Shown here: positions 1 through 9,605 of the stretch, one piece after another
Position numbering within the stretch: the stretch's first letter is position 1
Layout: each line of letters opens with the position of its first letter
Assembly (NCBI GenBank): GCA_902651635.1
Contig: CACRSC010001920.1
Location: 432,614 to 496,613 of the forward strand
DNA length: 64,000 nt
Direction of reading: 5' to 3'
From: Mastigamoeba balamuthi
Lineage: Eukaryota > Evosea > Mastigamoebida > Mastigamoebidae
Made by a program: the position numbers and the translations under genes
Notes under the pieces: generated by a model
Database searches by the model: none
Told to the model about the DNA's origin: nothing
The model's input: only the letters and a program-made list of their open reading frames with translations

Positions 1-1341
1 AGTAGGACATGTTGCCCAGCCCCTCGAGCGCGGAGGCCGCGGCAGACTCGGGGAGGCGCAGCCTCAGCCCCAGCAGCAGCGCCGACACCCCGGCGACGAG
101 CACAGTGACGGCCGACGGCCAGTTGGCGCCGGTGACCAGCGCGGACGTCACGAAGAGGACAGCGACGCACACAGCGCAAACATGCGCGGCCCTGCGCTGT
201 CCCGAGGGCTCTCGCTGCTGCTCCGGCTGCTGCAGTCCCTGCACTCGAACGCTGTCGTCGTAGTGCGCGACGGCGGCCCCGAGGCAGAACTCCCAGTAGC
301 GCGACGCGGGGAAGAAGAACTTGAGCTGCGGGCTCTGGAGGAAGACGAGCGCCAGCGACACGGCGGACGTCGCCGCGAGGTACGCGAAGACCAACGCCGT
401 GAAGGCCCGCGAGCCCTGCGCAGCGCCGCACGCCCAGCGACGCACCGCGAGCAGAGGAAGCAGAAGCAGCGGCACGGCGACGTAGAGCTGCTCCTCGACC
501 GCCAGCGACCAGAAGTGCAGCACCAGCGAGGGCCCGCCCACGTCGGCAAAGTACGCGCGGCTCGAGGCGAGGAACTGCAGGTTGGCTGCGTGTAGCGCAG
601 CGGCCCGCAGGTCGCGGAACTGCTCGGACCGGGAGCAATGCGCCGCCGAGGTGCAGAGGGAGGGGGCGCACAGGAGAGCTCCACACACGGCCGTCAGCAC
701 CACCGCGCTCGGCAGCGACAGGCGCTTCATCCTCCGGGTCACGAACCCCAGAATGTCCAGCGACCCCGCCGACAATTCCCTGAGCTGAGCGCACGAGAGC
801 CCGTCAGTCAGTGAAAAAGAGTCGATAGAGCAGAGGAGAACTCGACAGGCGCATAGAGTACTCCTCGAGGTGGAGCAGCAAGAGAACCAGACAGCTGCAC
901 AGCACGAGAATGCGAGTGGGAGTGCTGATTTCGCCACACGTTCACGAAAGGGGGCGAGACGGGGCGATGAGGGCAGACCAGCGAGCCAAAGACGAGGTAG
1001 CCCGAGACGACGAAGAACACGTCGACGCCGACGAACCCGCCACGGAACCCGGGGGTGCCCAGGTGATACAAGACCACCAGCGTGACGGCGAGCGCCCGCA
1101 GCGCCTGTATGTCGACGCGCTTGGCCGTCGGTGGGCGGCACTTCGGGGACTCGGTCTGCTCTGCCCTCTCGTTGTCATTGGTGCATGCGGTAGCGCACTG
1201 CTCGCGCTGCCCTCCTGGCGCACTGTGCATGCTCGGCAAGAGCAGATGGGTCTGTGACACCAGGGATGTAGTTGTGGTGTGCGGAATCCAGCCCCGCGTA
1301 CCCCGCACTGGCATACGCTCAATCGGGCTATCTATCCCCAC
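1..1341 (-). CDS. Acyltransferase-3 family membrane protein (partial, two exons seen)
   Basis: Probable integral-membrane O-acyltransferase (acyltransferase-3/OafA/NRF-6 family), which moves acyl groups onto sugars or lipids at a membrane. Exon 1 ends at 979 and holds the family signature RVDIQALRALAV, then GGFVGVDVFFVVSGYLVFGSL. A GT-AG intron covers 785-978. Exon 2 runs from 784 off the left edge and resumes in frame with LRELSAGSLDILGFVTRRMKR, the usual R-rich loop after the first helices. Later motifs are HFWSLAVEEQLYVAVPLLLL and ASRYWEFCLGAAVAHYDD, both typical, plus several hydrophobic helices. The C-terminus is outside the window. The start is uncertain: ATG at 1341, 1314 or 1230 are all in frame, and 1230 leaves the shortest non-conserved leader. 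Family assignment is firm; the substrate cannot be inferred. Confidence 0.85.
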
Positions 1342-1803
1342 CCGACATATCCCCTCACATTCTGCGTCGTCTCAGGCCCAGGAGAGCATGCACACCGCCC
1401 CTGCTGCATCCATCTTCCAAAGGGCCTTCTGTGAGCTGGCTCAATTGTGTAGGGCTCGTTGCTTCAATCGCTGTGTCTTTGGTTCTGCCCTCGTCGGAGA
1501 CAGTAGCAGATGCAGTGCATTCGTATCCCAGAAGGGGCATCCCGCACTAGTTGTGTAGATTTCAAAAATATGGCACCCTTTTATGGCCAAATCCTTCCCT
1601 CATTCATCTGAGTGCGTGCGCACGCTCCAGCGTTTCCTATCATCAGATGCAGGCCTAGGCGCTCCACCTGAGAATGACTGAGCTTTTTCAGCAGAGGTGT
1701 ACATGGGAGATGATGGCCCGAAAAATGCGGGTTTATTTCGTTTTGGTGCTTGACTAGTCGGGCCTGTGTGTGCCTCTTGTGGCAGCGTCTCGACTTGAGG
1801 CTG
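1342..1803. other. Intergenic stretch without a supported gene
   Basis: This separates the 3' end of HSP70 from the 5' side of the acyltransferase gene, both on the minus strand. A 61-codon minus-strand frame (1355-1540) shows no recognisable motif. It presumably holds the acyltransferase promoter and the HSP70 3' end, but no definite site stands out. Confidence 0.5.
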
Positions 1804-2307
1804 CTAGTCGATCTCTTCGATCCTGGGCCCCGCAGTCCTGGGCGGGGCAGAGCCGGCCGCCCCAGACCCCGCGGGCGCTGCTTCCCCGCAGCCAGCCCCC
1901 TGGTTCTGGCACAGCCTGACCATCACCGGCTGCACTACCGTCTCGAGCTGCCTGGCCCGCTCCTCGTACTCCTCCTTGCCCGCGTCCTGGTGGCTGTCGA
2001 GCCAGTCAAGGGCGCCCCTCACCGCCTCCTCGGCCCGGGCCCTGTCCTCGGCCGGGAGCTTGGCGGCGGCGGCCTCGTGGCAGAGGGCGTTGCGGACGGC
2101 GTAGGCGTGGGCCTCGAGGCGGTTCTTGGCCTCGACGCGCTCGCGCTGCCTCGTGTCGTCTTCGCGGAACTGCTGGGCCTCGGCGACCATGCGGTCGATC
2201 TGGTCCTTGCTCAGGCTGCGGGCGTCGTTGTGGGTGACGGCGATGCTCTTGCGGGTGCCGGTGGTCTTGTCCTCGGCGGTGACGGTGAGGATGCAGTTGG
2301 CGTCGAT

Positions 2308-2340
<33 letters not shown>

Positions 2341-3813
2341 GGGCGCCGGGGGGATGCCGGCCAGCTCGAAGCGGCCCAGGAGGCTGTTGTTGGCGGTCAT
2401 CTGGCGCTCGCCCTGGAAGACCTGGATGAGCACGGCGGGCTGGTTGTCGGTGTAGGTCGAGAAGGTCTGGCTGCGGCGGACGGGCACTTGGGTGTTGCGC
2501 GGGATGACCGGGGCCATGACGCCGCCGGCGGTCTCGATGCCCAGGGTCAGCGGGGCGATGTCGAGGAGGACGACGTCCTCGGTGGCCGCGCCTCCCTGGC
2601 CCGTCAGGATGGCGGCCTGCACTGCGGCGCCGTAGGCGACGGCCTCGTCGGGGTTGACCGAGCGGTTGGGCTCGAGGCCGTTGAAGTACTCGCGGACGAG
2701 CTGCTGCACGCGGGGGATGCGCGTGGAGCCGCCCACGAGCACGACCTCGTGCACGCCCTGCTTGTCCACGCGCGCGTCGCGGAGCACGCGGTCCAGCGGC
2801 TCGATGGTCGCGCGGAAGAGGTCCGCGCAGAGCTCCTCGAACTTGGCGCGCGTGATGGGCTCGTAGAGGTCGAGGCCCTCGTAGATCTGGTCGACCTCGA
2901 CCGTACCCTCCGTCGCAGAGCTCAGCGTGCGCTTGGCCCGCTCGCACGCGGTGCGCAGGCGGCGCAGGGCCCGCGGGGACGCCCGGAGGTCCTTGCCAGG
3001 GTTCCTGCGCGCGAACACGCCGGCAAAGTGCTCGACGAGGCGGTTGTCGAGGTCCTCGCCGCCCAGGTGCGTGTTGCCGCCCGTCGCGCGCACCTCGAAG
3101 ACGCCGTCGGCGATGGTGAGCAGGCTGACGTCGTGCGTGCCGCCCCCAAAGTCGAAGATGACCACGTTCTTCTCGGCCGCGCCGCTGCCACCCGCAGCCC
3201 TCTTGTCGAGGCCGTAGGCCAGCGCTGCCGCCGTGGGCTCGTTGATGATGCGCAGCACGCGGAGCCCCGCGATGGTCCCCGCGTCCTTGGTGGCCTGGCG
3301 CTGCTCGTTGTTGAAGTAGGCCGGCACCGTCACGACGGCCTCGGTGACCTCGGTCCCCAGGTACTCCTCCGCCGTCTGCTTCATCTTGGCCAGCACCATC
3401 GCGCTCACCTCCTCGGCCGAGAACGCACGCCGCTCGCCCCTGTGCGTCACGCGGATCGAGGGCTTGCCGGTGGCGTCGGACGCGACCTCGAAGGGCCAGT
3501 GCCGCAGGTCCTCCTGCACGCTGGGGTCGGCGTAGCGGCGCCCGATGAGGCGCTTGGCGTCGAACACGGTGTTCTCGGGGTTCATGGCCGCCTGGTTCTT
3601 GGCCGCCTCCCCGACCAGCCGCTCCGTCTCGGTGAAGGCCACGTACGACGGCGTCACGCGGTTCCCCTGGTCGTTGGCGATCACCTCGACCCTCCCGTCC
3701 CGCATCACCGCAACCCCGCTGAACGTCGTCCCCAGGTCGATGCCCACCGCGTACTTCTTGCCGCTCTTCCCCTCGGGTGCTGCCGTCGTCGTCGTCGTGC
3801 GTTGCGCCGACAT
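1804..3813 (-). CDS. HSP70: Cytosolic-type HSP70 chaperone, intronless
   Basis: ATP-dependent chaperone that binds unfolded peptides. One uninterrupted frame of 669 codons from the ATG at 3813 to the TAG at 1804, normal length for the family. The N-terminal ATPase domain begins at residue 24 with [13 protein letters not shown], followed by the phosphate-binding loop [13 protein letters not shown] and [17 protein letters not shown]. The substrate-binding domain contains [20 protein letters not shown] and [13 protein letters not shown]. The protein ends in IEEID. Cytosolic HSP70s normally end in EEVD, the anchor for TPR co-chaperones, so V is replaced by I. The residue after GGGT is His where Phe is usual. 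No signal peptide or ER-retention sequence, so a cytosolic or nuclear location is inferred. Lack of introns is common for stress-induced HSP70 genes; bacterial origin is unlikely given the eukaryotic-type C-terminus and neighbours. Confidence 0.96.
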
Positions 3814-4192
3814 GGTTGCTGTGGTCTGCTCTCTCTTCCTTCCTTGGGTGCTCTGCTGGCACTGGCGAGCTCTGTTGATCTGCTGCTTTTTGGGTTTCTG
3901 CTCACAGAATGAGGCTCCGGGTGGCGGTTTTGAGGCACTGCCGCGGAAGAGTCGCGTGGTTCTGGACTAGATGTCAGGCAGTTCCATCTGCAATCTCAAC
4001 GGCAACTCCGGGAAATTTCAGCTTTTCATGCCCAGATGCGAGAGTTCACTTGTCTCGGGACCATTCACAGTAAAAGGACTGCACGAAATGTTCCGGCAGG
4101 ACAGAAGGCTAGGGGGAAGAGGGTGCCAATTGCTGCTGGGCCGCTCACACTGCACTTGGCGCCAGCTCCGCCTGAACAAACGCGCACGGTGC
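3814..4192 (-). promoter_or_regulatory. HSP70 upstream region with a candidate heat-shock element
   Basis: The gap between gene A's stop and the HSP70 start should hold the HSP70 promoter. It contains GAAATTTC at 4012-4019, a perfect nGAAnnTTCn pair about 200 bp upstream of the ATG, and a looser GAA-ATG-TTC at 4085-4093. Two GAA/TTC blocks are fewer than the three or more usual for strong heat-shock factor binding, so this is a weak candidate. Confidence 0.35.
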
Positions 4193-6071
4193 TCAGTGCA
4201 CCACGAAGGACCAGCCCTGCAGGCTCGGCGTGGGGCTCTGAACAATCAGCGGTCTGCCCTCCTGCATCGCGCCGCCAAAATCGCCGTAGAACGGCCTGCA
4301 CGTGGCACACTGCACAGACGCCTCGTACGTGCCATTGCCCACGCTCAGCGAGACCGTGTAGATCGACTGCCCTCCTCTGCACACCCACGACTCGGCGCTG
4401 CCGCCCCCCCGCACGCACCCGATGCACCACGCGAGCCCGTCGGGCCCGAACGAGCACAGCGTCTTCTGCCCCTCGGTCCCGCAGCGTTCCCCAGACGACG
4501 CTCCGTCGCTGATGCTGTCCGTGGGCCTCTGGTGTGTGGGTCGCGTGGTCGACGACGCTGTGCTGACCGCCAGCGCTGCGATGGCCGCTGCTCCCCCGCA
4601 GATGACCAGCGCTTGCACGGCGATGACAGCCCAGAACAGCGTCCTGTGTCGGCGCTGCTGCTGCGAGTCGGGGCTGCGCTTGGCGGACCCGTTGGGCCGG
4701 GCGCAGTTCTCGGCCTCGAGGACGAAGTTGTCCGTCTGTGGTCGCTCTGCCGCCGCCCCGTTGCCGTTCACGTTGTCGGGTCCACACAGTGCGCAACGCT
4801 CGCTGCCTCCGCCGGGGCTGCACGGGCTGTGTGGCGGCGAGGGCTCCGGCGCCCCGCTCTCGTTTCTGACGACCAAGTGGGGTGCCTCGTTGGCGCGCGG
4901 CACCGGCGTCGACTCGGCTTGCTTCCTCCTGCAGCTCTTGCGGTGCGTCTCCTCGCGCGCGAACCACTTGCCCGGCTCGCAGCACTCGCCGTTGCAGTAG
5001 AACGCGAACAGCTCGTGGTGCCTGCCGTTGGCCACCTGCGCCGGGCTCAGTTGAGTCTCGGAGGGCGCAGGCGAGGGTGAGCAGCAACAGCACCTTGTCA
5101 TGCGGGTACGGGCAGAGAAACTTGGAGGTCTTCCTCAGCGGGGGGCCCGCCAGCTGCCCGGGCGAGCAGTTGTTGTCGGGCCTGCGGGTGCTGGCCGGGC
5201 AGCGGTGCAGCTTGCAGAAGTAGGCGCTCTGGCAGAACCCCAGGCACTTGCCCGCCGCGGCCTCGTCGTGCAGGCGCTGCACGTCGCGTTGCACGGCGGG
5301 GTCCTTCCGGACCCAGTCGGACCTGGCCAGTCTCCCCAGCCTCAGCGTGCACTCGACTCCGCGCTCGCACGTGCCCCTCGCAGCACCCGCGGCCGCAGCC
5401 TCGGTCCCCTCTGGTGTCTCCAGCGCTGCTGGGGCCGCTCTCTTTCTGGACCTCGTCCACCTGGCTCTGTAGACAAGCACGTCGTGGTCTGGCGGAGGGA
5501 TGTCAGCAAGTGGACCTCTGCTCAGTGCCGCTGCTGGTCGGCTTGAGGGAGCCAGCAGAGCGGGCGTGCACCGGAGCTGGTGGGAGAGCAGACGTGCAGC
5601 GGCACGCAGTGCAGAGCACAGAACTCGCGCGACGCGCACGCGCCGTAGCACTGCAGCTGCGACAGCTGCCACGCTGCCTCCCATCTCTCGGCCACCTCGC
5701 GCAGCATCAGCCACTCCTCCTCGTCCTCCTCGTCAGCGTGGGCTCTGCGCATGTCCTCGAGCCTCTGCCTGCAGTGCGCACTGCGCGCAGTCGGCGGCAA
5801 CGGCCGGCGTCAACGGGAGCCAGCAGCCGCACGGTGGCGGCGACTGAGGAGGGCACCACTTGGGCGGCGGTGCTGCAGCCGCGGTGCCCAAAGGGCCGCT
5901 TGCGAGCTGCGGTGCCGCGAGAGCGCCGCTGCTGCTGGCGGGAGGCGTCCGGGGAGGAGAGCAGCCGAGGAGGACGCTGTCGGCGACCAGGGGCGACTGG
6001 CCGCCCCACGCGAGAGCCCCGCAGTCGCCGCAGTCGCCGCAGTCGCCGCAGTCGCCGCAGTCGCCGCAGTC
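4193..6071 (-). CDS. Gene A: Cys-rich single-pass membrane protein (paralogue of gene B)
   Basis: I do not recognise the family. Supported exons on the minus strand are about 6071-5833, 5780-5572, 5488-5094 and 5035-4193, all joining in frame at GT-AG sites. The product begins with (Cys-Gly-Asp) repeats and a Pro/Ala-rich stretch. Then come two Cys-rich blocks (around CYGACASREFCALHCVPLHVC and GFCQSAYFCKLHRCP) and FYCNGECCEPGKWFAREE. After a basic linker there is one hydrophobic helix (LFWAVIAVQALVICGGAAA) and a C-terminal domain of about 120 residues with Cys pairs and N-x-T sequons. The domain order suggests a type II topology with the C-terminal domain outside; no signal peptide was found. 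The first exon with its ATG is not resolved. Gene B (30814-33188) has the same order and splice phases but one extra intron. Confidence 0.75.
6021..6071 (-). repeat. Nine-base tandem repeat coding for (Gly-Asp-Cys)n
   Basis: The unit GCAGTCGCC is repeated five times plus a partial copy. On the minus strand it reads GGC GAC TGC and encodes Gly-Asp-Cys at the start of the first supported exon of gene A. Because the unit is a multiple of three, changes in copy number would keep the frame and vary the number of cysteines. Confidence 0.8.
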
Positions 6072-6894
6072 CTGCCGGAGACGCTGTCAGTGGAACGGGC
6101 GACGGCAGTTGCGCGACTGCACCATCATGCCCTCAGGCGTCGCACTGCGAACAGTGCGGGCGAAATATCGGTGACGTCATACGAACGCGGTGCGTCTAAG
6201 TGGTGTTGGGCGACTGCCCGGATGCGAGAACAGCGTGGCGTCGCTTCTGCCCCGGAGCTGCAGCTCTCGCACGCAGCTGTGCCGCGAGGGCGGCAGTGCC
6301 GTCGCGCGGAGATGAGGCGAAGCCCACGCACGGGGTGCTCGGACCGAGGGGCACCATGTGTTGAGGTATGGCACATCCGCAGAATGATGACGCCAGTTTC
6401 TGAACTCTACAGTTATGAATTCGTTGAGATCTGAGATTGAATTCCTCATACGAACCCAATTGGTGCTTACCCTTCCCAGTGCGTGAGAGCAATGTACCAC
6501 CTCGGCTTGAACGCGCCAGTGTGGTGCCCCTGGGTGCGTGAGGGTATCAGTGGCAAAACGGGGGACGGGCAGCAAGCAGCTCTCTCCTTGGTCTTCATGA
6601 ATGGCGCGTTGTCATGCGAATATCGTGGGCAGACTTTGTTGTCAACAACGTGGTCTAGTCCCCTCCATTGCGCAGATTGCGCAGTCAATGGCAGAGGAGG
6701 GCAGAGCGTATGGTTCAGTATGGGCTGTATTACAGGGACGTGTACCTGACAGGCCTGCTCTACACTGGTGGTGACCTTCAGCTCTGCGGCCTCGCTGGCC
6801 CGCACTGCATCTCCGATGTCCAGGCAGGCTTGGTTGGCATCAGTCGCGTATCTCTCTGCTCGAGCCTTTCAAGAGCCTCCTCCATGTTCGCCTT
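6072..6894. other. Intergenic region; unresolved 5' end of gene A
   Basis: Short frames occur on both strands with no motif I recognise. The missing first exon and promoter of gene A should lie in the first few hundred bases. A minus-strand ATG at about 6127 is not clearly joined in frame to the next exon. A short imperfect inverted repeat with CATTG/CAATG ends lies near 6665-6692. Confidence 0.4.
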
Positions 6895-7690
6895 GGCAAA
6901 AAACCCATTTTATGCCCTTTGCTCTGGAGTGTAGGACGACGTCACACACTGCCACCTGTGTGGTGCCCTACCGGCGGGGGGTCCTTGCCTTTGATTGCTG
7001 CTTCCCACACTATCTGTCTGTCTGTCTGTTGTGTACCCTCCTCCTGTTGCCCTTTGTATGGCCCACTCCGCCCCACATGCAGGGAGAGCTTCAACCTGTT
7101 CTAGTCATGGCTCGTCTCGGGCTTTGGGGCCCGCTCAGAGATCCTGCCAGGCACAGGTTGTTGCTCATTTGCTTGCCTCGGGAGGTTCGCCGGCCCCTGG
7201 CTGGTCAACCCCGCAGGCATTGCTGCCCGCTAGGAGAACCCAGCCAGTTCGGGCTCCGCTCCATGGGATAGGCTTGGCGTCCTTTCCGCGAGATAAGCGT
7301 AGTATGTCATTCCCACCATCTACATACACCCCACGTGTGGCTCCGATGCACAAGGGTGTGACCGGATTATGTTATTCTGGGCAAAATCGCGTTTACACGC
7401 ACAATTATGGGTCGGACACGGTGGAAGGGTGTGCAAACCACACATCCAAAAACCTCCAGGAAGCCGGGAGTTCGCCAAGGAGATTGCCCGTTCCTTTTTG
7501 TGTGCTTTTCTTCGAGTGTGCAGGGGCTTCGGTCGCAAGTTAGCGGCGCCTGATCGTTCCACACCCCGAGATCCGCCTCAGTCAGTGACGCGGGTACGCT
7601 ATCTGCGACCACCTGTGGGGGGTCGGTGGGCTCCAGAAGACCGCGGTGTCGCCTTCGCTGTGCTGCTGGCCTGCCTCGGACTCTGGTGGG
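6895..7690 (+). mobile_element. Degenerate copy of the dispersed element's 3' region
   Basis: From AAAAAACCCATTTT onward this segment follows, with many changes, the sequence at 50938-51730. Shared landmarks are the GTGTAGG block, the GTGGTGCCCTACCGG block, GGGAGAGC, TTGCTCATTTGCTT and the GGCTTGGCGTAGTATG-like core. At 7575-7690 it also matches the end of the element's gene (the GGGCCTCCAGAAG and CTCGCTGTGCTGCT region). The copy is in the same orientation as the one at 50.9 kb and lacks an intact gene. Homology is judged by eye only. Confidence 0.6.
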
Positions 7691-7839
7691 TGGGTGAGAG
7701 CTGCACACCCACGGCTCCGCACTACAGCCCCCTCGCCGAGCACGGCCTGCGCCTGCACAGCGTCGTCCGAGTCAACAGCGAGGGCGTCTTTGGCGTAGCG
7801 CCCGAGCAGCCCCTGCCGCTCGCGAACCTGCCCCTCAAG

Positions 7840-8232
7840 GACATGATCTCGGCGATGATCGGCGGCGTCAAGTTCCCGACGTGGGCTGTGTATCACCTCG
7901 GGCGCCCTGTGCGTGACAGAGGAGCACCTCAGGAACCTCGGCGCGCAGGACAGCTGCGGCGCGGTGCTGACCACTGGCGCCGCCGGCGTCCACTCGCAGT
8001 AGCCCGAGCGCGGCCTGACGTTCGTGACGTGCGTCAACAGCCTGGGCAACGGCCTCGTCATCGAACCGAGGAGACTGTCATCGCCCCATGGACTGCTTTG
8101 GCGGAGTCGGCCGGCAGCATCATCAAGCCCAACGCCCTCGCCAACGTCCGCATGTTCCGCAGGCTGTTGCCCCCCTCGGTGGCCATCATCGGCTGCGGCG
8201 GCATCGAGACGGGTGTCGACGCGTTCGAGCAC
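7840..8232 (+). pseudogene. Broken dihydroorotate dehydrogenase (class 1A-like) fragment
   Basis: Pieces of a DHODH, the enzyme that oxidises dihydroorotate to orotate in pyrimidine synthesis, appear in order but in different frames. They are IGGVKFPT, SGALCVTEEHLRNLGAQDSC, then an in-frame TAG near 8000, FVTCVNSLGNGLVIEP, and after a frameshift SIIKPNALANVRMFRRL and VAIIGCGGIETGVDAFEH. The last two match the FMN phosphate-binding end of class 1A enzymes. Roughly the middle third of a normal enzyme, with most of the FMN and substrate residues, is missing, so it cannot be functional. It sits between a repeat copy and a scrap of gene A, suggesting capture or rearrangement rather than decay in place. 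Confidence 0.75.
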
Positions 8233-8236
8233 ACCT

Positions 8237-8395
8237 CACCCGATTCACCACGCGAGCCCGTCGGGCCCGAACCAGCGCAGCATCTTCTGCCCTCAGTCCC
8301 GCAGCGTTCCGCAGGCAGCGCGTTGTTGCTGATGCTGTCCGCGGGCCTCTGGTGCTCCGGTCGCGGGGTCTACGACGCTGTGCTGACCGCGATGC
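8237..8395 (-). pseudogene. Fragment of gene A (antisense to the DHODH scrap)
   Basis: On the plus strand this piece follows 4417-4580 closely. Shared runs include CACCACGCGAGCCCGTCGGG, CCCGCAGCGTTCC, GATGCTGTCCG and CTACGACGCTGTGCTGACCG. It corresponds to the segment of gene A just after the membrane helix, with small deletions that break the frame. It has no flanking exons and is taken as a dead duplicate. Confidence 0.8.
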
Positions 8396-8726
8396 TTAAT
8401 TGGAGGCCAAGAACGAGCCCAGCAACGGTGACAGCGAGCCTGTGGCCGCAGTAGACCTACGACCGACCCACATACCCGATTTACACCCCTGCGTTTCTCC
8501 TGTCTTAATTACTTTGGGAGTTCTGTCCTGACCACCGAACCCCACAAGCCAGCTCAAAAGACACGAGAGAATGGGCGAAGACTTGTAAAGAAACCCGCGC
8601 AATTGGATTTCTGACTACTGACTGCGATGGTTGGAAAAAGCAAGTGTGTCCCGGTGCCTCAAATTCGGCGAAGCAGAGGGAGGGGATGGCGGGGGTGGTT
8701 GGGCGGAGTTGAGGGGGGAGCGCTGC
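8396..8726. other. Intergenic; 3' side of HSP90
   Basis: No coding motif is seen. On the minus strand this is downstream of the HSP90 stop and should hold its 3' untranslated region. Confidence 0.4.
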
Positions 8727-9571
8727 TTAATCGACGTCCTCCATCTTGGCCTGGGCCTCCTCCAGCGGGGGCATCTCGTCCGAGGCGCTCTTGGGGGCGG
8801 CGTCGGCGGCGGCGGGCGTGGGCTCGACGTCGTCGATGCTGAGGCCGAGCTTGATCATGCGGTGGATGCGCGAGGCGAAGGTCGTGGGGTCGTCGAGGGT
8901 GAAGCCCGAGGTGAGCATGGCCGTCTCGAACAGCAGGAAGACGAGGTCCTTGGCCGTGCGGTCGTTCTTGTCGGCCTCGGCCTTCTTGCGGAGCTCGACG
9001 ACGATGGGGTGCTCGGCGTTGATCTCGAGCGACTTCTTGCTGCTCATGTAGGTGCTCATGCTCGAGTCGCGCAGGGCCTGGGCCTTCATGATGCGCTCCA
9101 TGTTGGCGCTCCAGCCGTACTCGCCCGTGACGAGGGCGCAGGGGCTCGAGACGAGGCGCTGCGAGACGAAGACCTTCTCGACCTTGTCGCCGAGGACCTC
9201 CTTGATCGTCTTGCAGAGGTTCTCGTTCTGCGCCTTGAGCTCCTCCTGCTTCTTCTTCTCCTCCTCGGTCTCCTCGAGCTTCAGGCCCTCCTTGGTGACC
9301 GAGACGAGCTTCTTGCCGTCAAACTCCTTGAGCTGCTGGACGGCGTACTCGTCGATGGGCTCGACCATGAAGAGGACCTCGAGGCCGCGGCGCTTGAGGC
9401 CCTCGAGGAAGGGCGAGTTCTCGACGGCCTTCTTCGACTCGCCGGTGATGTAGTAGATGTCCTTCTGGCCCTCCTTCATGCGCGTCACGTAGTCCTTGAA
9501 CGACGTCATCTCGTCGCCGCTCTTGGTCGAGTGGTAGCGCAGCAGCTCGGCGATCTTGCCGCGGTTCTGCG

Positions 9572-9605
<34 letters not shown>

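Noticed and set aside
1804-3813. HSP70 as bacterial contamination because it has no introns
   Set aside because: The C-terminus is of the eukaryotic cytosolic EEVD type and it sits between intron-bearing genes.
1750-3912. 720-codon plus-strand frame across the HSP70 gene
   Set aside because: It is the antisense of HSP70. GC-rich third positions leave opposite frames open; no motif is present and the sense strand is unmistakable.
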